Shown here: piece after piece, positions 7,355 through 10,425 of the stretch | Position numbering within the stretch: the first letter of the stretch is position 1 | How the letters are laid out: every line of letters starts with the position of its first letter | DNA from: an uncultured Lachnospiraceae bacterium | GTDB lineage: Bacteria > Bacillota > Clostridia > Lachnospirales > Lachnospiraceae | Assembly (NCBI GenBank): GCA_946566415.1 | Contig: CAMNWW010000058.1 | Coordinates: 1-10,425, forward strand | Direction: 5' to 3' | DNA: 10,425 bases | The notes under the pieces: model-generated | Databases searched by the model: none | Told to the model about the DNA's origin: nothing | Seen by the model: only the letters and a program-made list of their open reading frames with translations | Program-made: the position numbers and the translations under genes

Positions 7355-8125
7355 ATGAAGAAAAGATTATTGTGTTTTGGTCTTGTCACACTTCTGGCTC
7401 TTGGCTCCGCTATGACAGTATCCGCTGAGGACCGTAAAGGAGAGTCCGGGTGGGAGGTTGTCTTTGACGGAAAGTCGATGAACAGCAATTTCACCAAGGG
7501 GAAGATGGACGACGAGCTGTACAATATGCAGCCGGGAGATTCCGTGGAGCTGACGATCAGCCTGGAAAACACATACAACGGCGAAGCGGATTGGTATATG
7601 AAGAACCAGGTGCTGGAGACGCTTGAGAAAGCGGGAAATAAGGCGGAAGGCGGAGCTTATGATTATCTCCTCACCTATACGGATGCGGACGGGGCGACAA
7701 CGACCCTTTACGCCAGCGAGAAGTTCGGCGGGGATGAGAAGAAGAACGGCGAAGGTCTTCTGGCCGCGACACAGACATTGGATGATTACTTTTATCTGGG
7801 AAGGATGTCAAAAGGCGATACAGGAACGGTCAAACTAAAGGTAGCCCTTGACGGCGAGACGCTGGTAGGCACATATCAGAATACGCTTGCAAGCCTCCAG
7901 ATGGATTTTGCGACAGAGCTTCCGACCGCGCGTACGACGAGCCTTCGGCCGAACTCGGTAAGGACTGGCGACCAGACGAATATTGTACTGTACATTGTAT
8001 TATCATTAGTAGCAGGGATTGTTTTCCTGATCGTAGCGATCTTAAGACTGAAAAAAAGCCGTGAGGAAGAGCTTTTAGAGACGGAAGCGGTAAGACCGGC
8101 AGCAAGGAGAAGAAGGAGGAGATAG
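7355..8125 (+). CDS. Surface protein with VRTGD sorting-like motif and C-terminal membrane helix
   Basis: This 256-residue protein starts 15 nt after the previous stop, behind AAAGGAGG. Residues 1-25 are a Sec signal peptide ending TVSAED. The ectodomain (about 26-195) is predicted beta-rich, with a MQPGDSVELTISLENTYN segment and DWYMKN. It looks related to Lachnospiraceae exported proteins annotated with an unusual wall-sorting domain. At 201-206 comes SVRTGD, followed by QTNI, a hydrophobic helix (about 209-231), RLKKSREEE and a run of six terminal Arg. The VRTGD/VKTGD motif is a non-LPXTG sorting signal type that I believe is used by some Clostridia sortases; no obviously matching sortase (other than the two class C enzymes) is in this window. 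Alternatively it is simply a single-pass membrane protein. Its job in the locus is unknown; anchoring the TasA-like fibre is one possibility. Confidence 0.7.
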   Translation: MKKRLLCFGLVTLLALGSAMTVSAEDRKGESGWEVVFDGKSMNSNFTKGKMDDELYNMQPGDSVELTISLENTYNGEADWYMKNQVLETLEKAGNKAEGGAYDYLLTYTDADGATTTLYASEKFGGDEKKNGEGLLAATQTLDDYFYLGRMSKGDTGTVKLKVALDGETLVGTYQNTLASLQMDFATELPTARTTSLRPNSVRTGDQTNIVLYIVLSLVAGIVFLIVAILRLKKSREEELLETEAVRPAARRRRRR

Positions 8126-8126
8126 T

Positions 8127-9164
8127 ATGCGGTGGTTCAAGAAGATACGGATCGGACTTTTGACTCTGAGTGTGATGTTTATGACAGTCGGTCAGACTGC
8201 GTTTGCCGCAGAGCCGTATTACTATACGGTGCGGCTGTACCCGGGCAACCAGGGGACAGTATCCACGGACGGCATCAGCGTGAGGTCGGCGACCGCCGAG
8301 ATTAATATGGAAGGCGACCACGTGGTGATCAGCAAGCTGAGCTATGAGGACCAGGTCTATATTACGGCGCAGCAGGCGGCGACTGTCACAGACAGTAAGT
8401 ACCATGTAAGAGGCGTAAGGAGAGCCGGAAGAGATAATTCGGAAGCGACGGAAGCTTCATTTCCTGTCGGAAGCGACAGGGATTATGTTATCGCTTATGC
8501 GGTAAGCGGCTCGCTGGTATCTTATACGGTTAACTATCAGGATGCGGACGGAAACGAATTGCTTGCAAGCGACACATATTATGGAAATCCGGGAGAGCGC
8601 CAGTATGTATCATCCCGTTATATAGACGGATATCAGCCGCAGGCGATGAACCTGGTCAAGACGCTTTCCACAAATGAAGCGGAGAACGTATTTACATTTG
8701 AATATACACCGGTAGAAACGCCGACGATTACTCCGGCTACCCCGGAAACACCGGCTACGCCAGCGACCCCGGCAACACCGGCTACGCCAGAAACCCCAGC
8801 AGAGCCGGCCACACCGGAAACACCGGAAACACCGGCGACTCCGGTCACGCCGGAAACTCCCGGGACACCTGAGACGCCGATAGGCGGAGATACGACGATA
8901 CCGGATGAGAATACCCCTCTTGGGACACAGGATCTGGACGTGGGAGAGGATGTTCCGATTGCCAACACAAAGCTTAACGAACGACCGGGAACGGTAATGA
9001 GTTATATGCCTTTCTATGTTGGAATTGGCGCAATGGCAGTGATCGCTCTCATTGCGGCGGCGGTTTACTTAAAGAAACGGCGCGTTCCTGCGAAAGCATC
9101 GATTGATACAGTGAAAGAACTGATTGAAAAAGAGAATGATTATGAAGAGCCGCAAGAGAAATAA
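8127..9164 (+). CDS. MucBP-domain surface protein with Pro/Thr-rich stalk and membrane anchor
   Basis: The ATG is one base after the previous stop, with AAGGAGG about 8 nt upstream. The 345-residue product has a signal peptide (1-28, ending AFAA) and an unassigned beta-type region (about 30-128). A MucBP-like domain follows (about 132-194: YTVNYQDADGNELLASDTYY, then GYQP and FEYTP), a fold associated with mucin or glycan binding. A TPETPATP-type spacer (about 195-251) would act as a wall-spanning stalk. Near the C-terminus, a hydrophobic helix (about 296-315) is followed by LKKRR and an acidic 25-residue cytoplasmic tail. No LPXTG or TGD motif precedes the helix (the stretch reads ERPGTVMSYMP), so membrane rather than wall anchoring is likely. 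Possible roles are an adhesin or a fibre base. The gene overlaps the start of the signal peptidase gene. Confidence 0.8.
   Translation: MRWFKKIRIGLLTLSVMFMTVGQTAFAAEPYYYTVRLYPGNQGTVSTDGISVRSATAEINMEGDHVVISKLSYEDQVYITAQQAATVTDSKYHVRGVRRAGRDNSEATEASFPVGSDRDYVIAYAVSGSLVSYTVNYQDADGNELLASDTYYGNPGERQYVSSRYIDGYQPQAMNLVKTLSTNEAENVFTFEYTPVETPTITPATPETPATPATPATPATPETPAEPATPETPETPATPVTPETPGTPETPIGGDTTIPDENTPLGTQDLDVGEDVPIANTKLNERPGTVMSYMPFYVGIGAMAVIALIAAAVYLKKRRVPAKASIDTVKELIEKENDYEEPQEK
8709..8879 (+). repeat. Imperfect TPETPATP-coding tandem repeat
   Basis: Triplet-phased repeats of ACRCCGGCN/GAAACNCCG-like units encode a Thr-Pro-Glu/Ala spacer within the MucBP protein. The unit copies are imperfect and in frame, so length could vary between strains without shifting the frame. 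The antisense strand also reads open over part of it (Val-Ala-Gly-rich), a by-product of the repeat. Confidence 0.75.
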
Positions 9165-9666
9165 GAAAAGCGGCAGAGTGTGCAGCATAATTGGAACAAC
9201 GCTTATCGTTGTTGTGATTGTGCTGTGTTCTCTGCTTGTATTTCCAGGGGTAATTGGCTTCCATACATACAATGTCCTGACCGGGAGTATGGAACCGGCG
9301 ATCAAGGTGGGAAGCCTGATCTATGTAAAAGACGAGGATCCGAAGGATGCCCAGAAGGACGATATCATTGCGTTCTACGGCTCTTTGGAGGACAGCGGTA
9401 TCATTACCCACCGGGTGGTGAAGAATAACATCGTATCTGGTATCATCAAGACAAAGGGAGACGCCAACGCGAACGAAGATCCGACGCCGGTTCCCTATGA
9501 TAATTATATCGGAAAGGTCGTACTTACAGTTCCCTATGTGGGAGAAGTGCTGACCATTATGACCTCCTTTTATGGGAAGATCGCGGCGGCGTGCGTGATC
9601 CTTTTAGGCGCGGCGCTGAACCTGATCGGCGGAAAGATGAGGGATAAGGCGGAAGAAAGAGAATAA
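9142..9666 (+). CDS. sipW: SipW-type signal peptidase I
   Basis: This is a membrane serine peptidase that removes signal peptides, here most likely from the TasA-like proteins of the same operon. The start is uncertain: ATG 9142 is preferred (AAAGAG at 9129-9134, 7 nt upstream), ATG 9136 and TTG 9124 are in-frame alternatives, and all overlap the previous gene, indicating coupling. Counting from 9142 (174 residues), there is a basic N-terminus and a membrane helix at about 15-38. The catalytic Ser49 lies in LTGSMEPAIKVGSLIYVK and His90 in ITHRVV. This is the Ser/His arrangement of SipW and ER-type peptidases, in contrast to the Ser/Lys pair of ordinary bacterial SPase I. A KGDANANEDP box (105-114) supplies the conserved Asp. 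A second helix (about 145-165) precedes a charged tail, as in SipW. All key residues are intact, so the enzyme should be active. The symbol reflects family membership; orthology is not tested. Confidence 0.9.
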   Translation: MKSRKRNKKSGRVCSIIGTTLIVVVIVLCSLLVFPGVIGFHTYNVLTGSMEPAIKVGSLIYVKDEDPKDAQKDDIIAFYGSLEDSGIITHRVVKNNIVSGIIKTKGDANANEDPTPVPYDNYIGKVVLTVPYVGEVLTIMTSFYGKIAAACVILLGAALNLIGGKMRDKAEERE

Positions 9667-9686
9667 AAAGAAAGCTATCTCAAAGT

Positions 9687-9735
9687 CCCGGAGTACGGTA
9701 TCTGCTAGGGTGCCGTTCTCCGGGAACATTTTATT
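9687..9735 (+). terminator. Intrinsic terminator of the pilus/SipW operon
   Basis: A hairpin lies 20 nt after the peptidase stop. CCCGGAG (9687-9693) pairs with CTCCGGG (9718-9724). After one T-T mismatch, ACGGTA pairs with TGCCGT (one G-T wobble), closing a 10-nt loop. It is followed by AACATTTTATT, a modest T-rich tail. It would end transcripts coming from the genes upstream. Confidence 0.8.
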
Positions 9736-9796
9736 CTGCTCATTCTAACCAAATGGTTGACAAGGATGAGTAGAATGAGTAGAATGTGGGTAGAAT
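9733..9796. promoter_or_regulatory. Inverted and direct repeats over the promoter (candidate operators)
   Basis: A 15-nt arm at 9733-9747 is the reverse complement, with one mismatch, of 9771-9785, which contains the -10. Between them AACCA-AA-TGGTT (9747-9758) is a perfect inverted repeat touching the -35. TAGAAT also occurs three times in direct orientation (9771, 9780, 9791). Such symmetry around -35 and -10 suggests repressor binding, perhaps by the product of the gene itself. In RNA only the part downstream of the start site would be present, so DNA binding is the likelier role. Confidence 0.55.
9757..9785 (+). promoter_or_regulatory. Sigma-A-type promoter for the AlbA_2-type gene
   Basis: A consensus -35 TTGACA (9757-9762) is separated by exactly 17 nt from a -10 TAGAAT (9780-9785, one base off TATAAT). 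It lies about 30 nt upstream of the regulator start, just after the operon terminator, so the regulator is transcribed independently. There is no TG extension at the -10. Confidence 0.75.
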
Positions 9797-9815
9797 AAAA
9801 TCAGGAGGCAGTCGG

Positions 9816-10425
9816 ATGATTTTTCAGGAAAGCGAAACGGTTGAACTAAAAGCAATCGTAGTGGAGGATATAAAAAAAGAAATCATTGCTTTTGCAAACT
9901 GCGAGGGAGGAAAACTGTATATCGGTGTTCAGGATGACGGAACAGTGTCAGGACTAGATAACCCAGACGAAACTTCTTTGCAGATCAGCAATATGGTTCG
10001 AGACGCAATTAAACCGGATCTGACGATGTTTCTTCATTATGAAACAGTAACGGTAGATGGAAAGAAGATCGTTGCGGTTGATATTCAGCAGGGAACAGAA
10101 CGACCATATTATATAGCCAAAAAGGGTTTGCGCCCTGAAGGCGTTTATGTCCGTCAGGGTTATTCCTCTGTTCCGGCTACAAATACGGCAATCCGTCGCA
10201 TGATTAAGGAAACAGACGGTGACCGTTTTGAAGAAATGCGGTCTTTAGAACAAAATTTAACCTTTGAAAGTGCAAAAAAAATATTTGCCAAGAGAAATGT
10301 AAAGTTTGGTCTCACACAAATGAAAACATTGGGAATGGTAACACAAGATGGTGTCTATACAAACCTGGGGCTGCTGCTTTCGGATCAGTGTGTGCATACA
10401 ATTAAAGCCGCTGTTTTTCAAGGTA
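9816..10425 (+). CDS. Schlafen/AlbA_2-type putative DNA-binding protein (3' truncated)
   Basis: The ATG at 9816 follows AGGAGG (9803-9808) by 7 nt, and the frame is open to the right edge, giving 203 visible residues. The N-terminus, ESETVELK, then IIAFANCEGGKLYIGVQDDG (about residues 23-42), is the signature of the Schlafen AlbA_2 domain (formerly divergent AAA_4). This domain usually reads E.EFK, AFANT.GG.L.IGV.D.G, and is found in putative transcriptional regulators that carry a C-terminal ATPase-like and winged-helix region. The VYVRQGYSSVPAT stretch (about 113-125) is also typical. The expected C-terminal half lies outside the window. It has its own promoter downstream of the operon terminator, so a link to the pilus is not shown. 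Nucleic-acid binding or autoregulation is a family inference. Confidence 0.85.
   Translation, partial: MIFQESETVELKAIVVEDIKKEIIAFANCEGGKLYIGVQDDGTVSGLDNPDETSLQISNMVRDAIKPDLTMFLHYETVTVDGKKIVAVDIQQGTERPYYIAKKGLRPEGVYVRQGYSSVPATNTAIRRMIKETDGDRFEEMRSLEQNLTFESAKKIFAKRNVKFGLTQMKTLGMVTQDGVYTNLGLLLSDQCVHTIKAAVFQG

Noticed and set aside
8633..8968. Minus-strand open frame encoding a Val-Ala-Gly-rich repeat
   Set aside because: It is the antisense reading of the Thr/Pro-coding repeat in the MucBP gene and has no ribosome binding site or independent support.
9771..9796. Three TAGAAT copies as a CRISPR or iteron array
   Set aside because: The units are only six bases with uneven spacing of 9 and 11, and they coincide with a promoter.

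Overview
The window reads as a surface-appendage (pilus) locus of a low-to-mid GC Gram-positive anaerobe, most likely a Clostridia member of the Lachnospiraceae type. This placement rests on the protein styles (LPSTGG-anchored pilins, class C sortases, a Ser/His SipW-type signal peptidase, a VRTGD-type wall-sorting tail) and on strong purine-rich ribosome binding sites before nearly every gene. Genus-level placement is not possible from sequence reading alone. All genes are on the + strand.

Layout. (1) Positions 1-875 hold the 3' part of a large LPSTGG-anchored surface protein with a fibro-slime-like segment at its truncated start, probably the pilus tip adhesin. (2) Positions 990-2810 encode the major (shaft) pilin, with candidate pilin-motif lysine, isopeptide-type domains, E-box and LPSTGG signal. 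(3) Positions 2811-3018 are non-coding but rich in inverted repeats, including a perfect 22-bp palindrome. (4) Positions 3019-4848 encode two adjacent class C (pilin-polymerising) sortases, apparently a tandem duplication. (5) Positions 4835-5974 encode a secreted pilin-like protein with no C-terminal sorting signal. (6) Positions 5988-9666 are a second module: two exported proteins with TasA/CalY-like (SipW-dependent type) N-termini, a membrane-tailed protein with a VRTGD sorting-like motif, a MucBP-domain protein with a Pro/Thr-rich spacer, and a SipW-type signal peptidase. (7) An intrinsic terminator at 9687-9735 closes the unit. (8) A strong sigma-A-like promoter embedded in inverted and direct repeats then drives a Schlafen/AlbA_2-type putative regulator that runs off the right edge.

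How it fits together. The Sec-exported shaft and tip pilins would be joined by the class C sortases and anchored by a housekeeping sortase encoded elsewhere. Genes from 3019 to 9666 are spaced by a few bases or overlap, so they are probably one transcript. The co-transcribed SipW peptidase is the natural processing enzyme for the two TasA-like proteins. The locus therefore appears to combine a covalent sortase pilus with a SipW/TasA-like non-covalent fibre or matrix module. This is an inference from gene content and order. The tip and shaft genes are visibly more AT-rich than the downstream genes, which suggests the antigenic pilins have a different history from the assembly genes.
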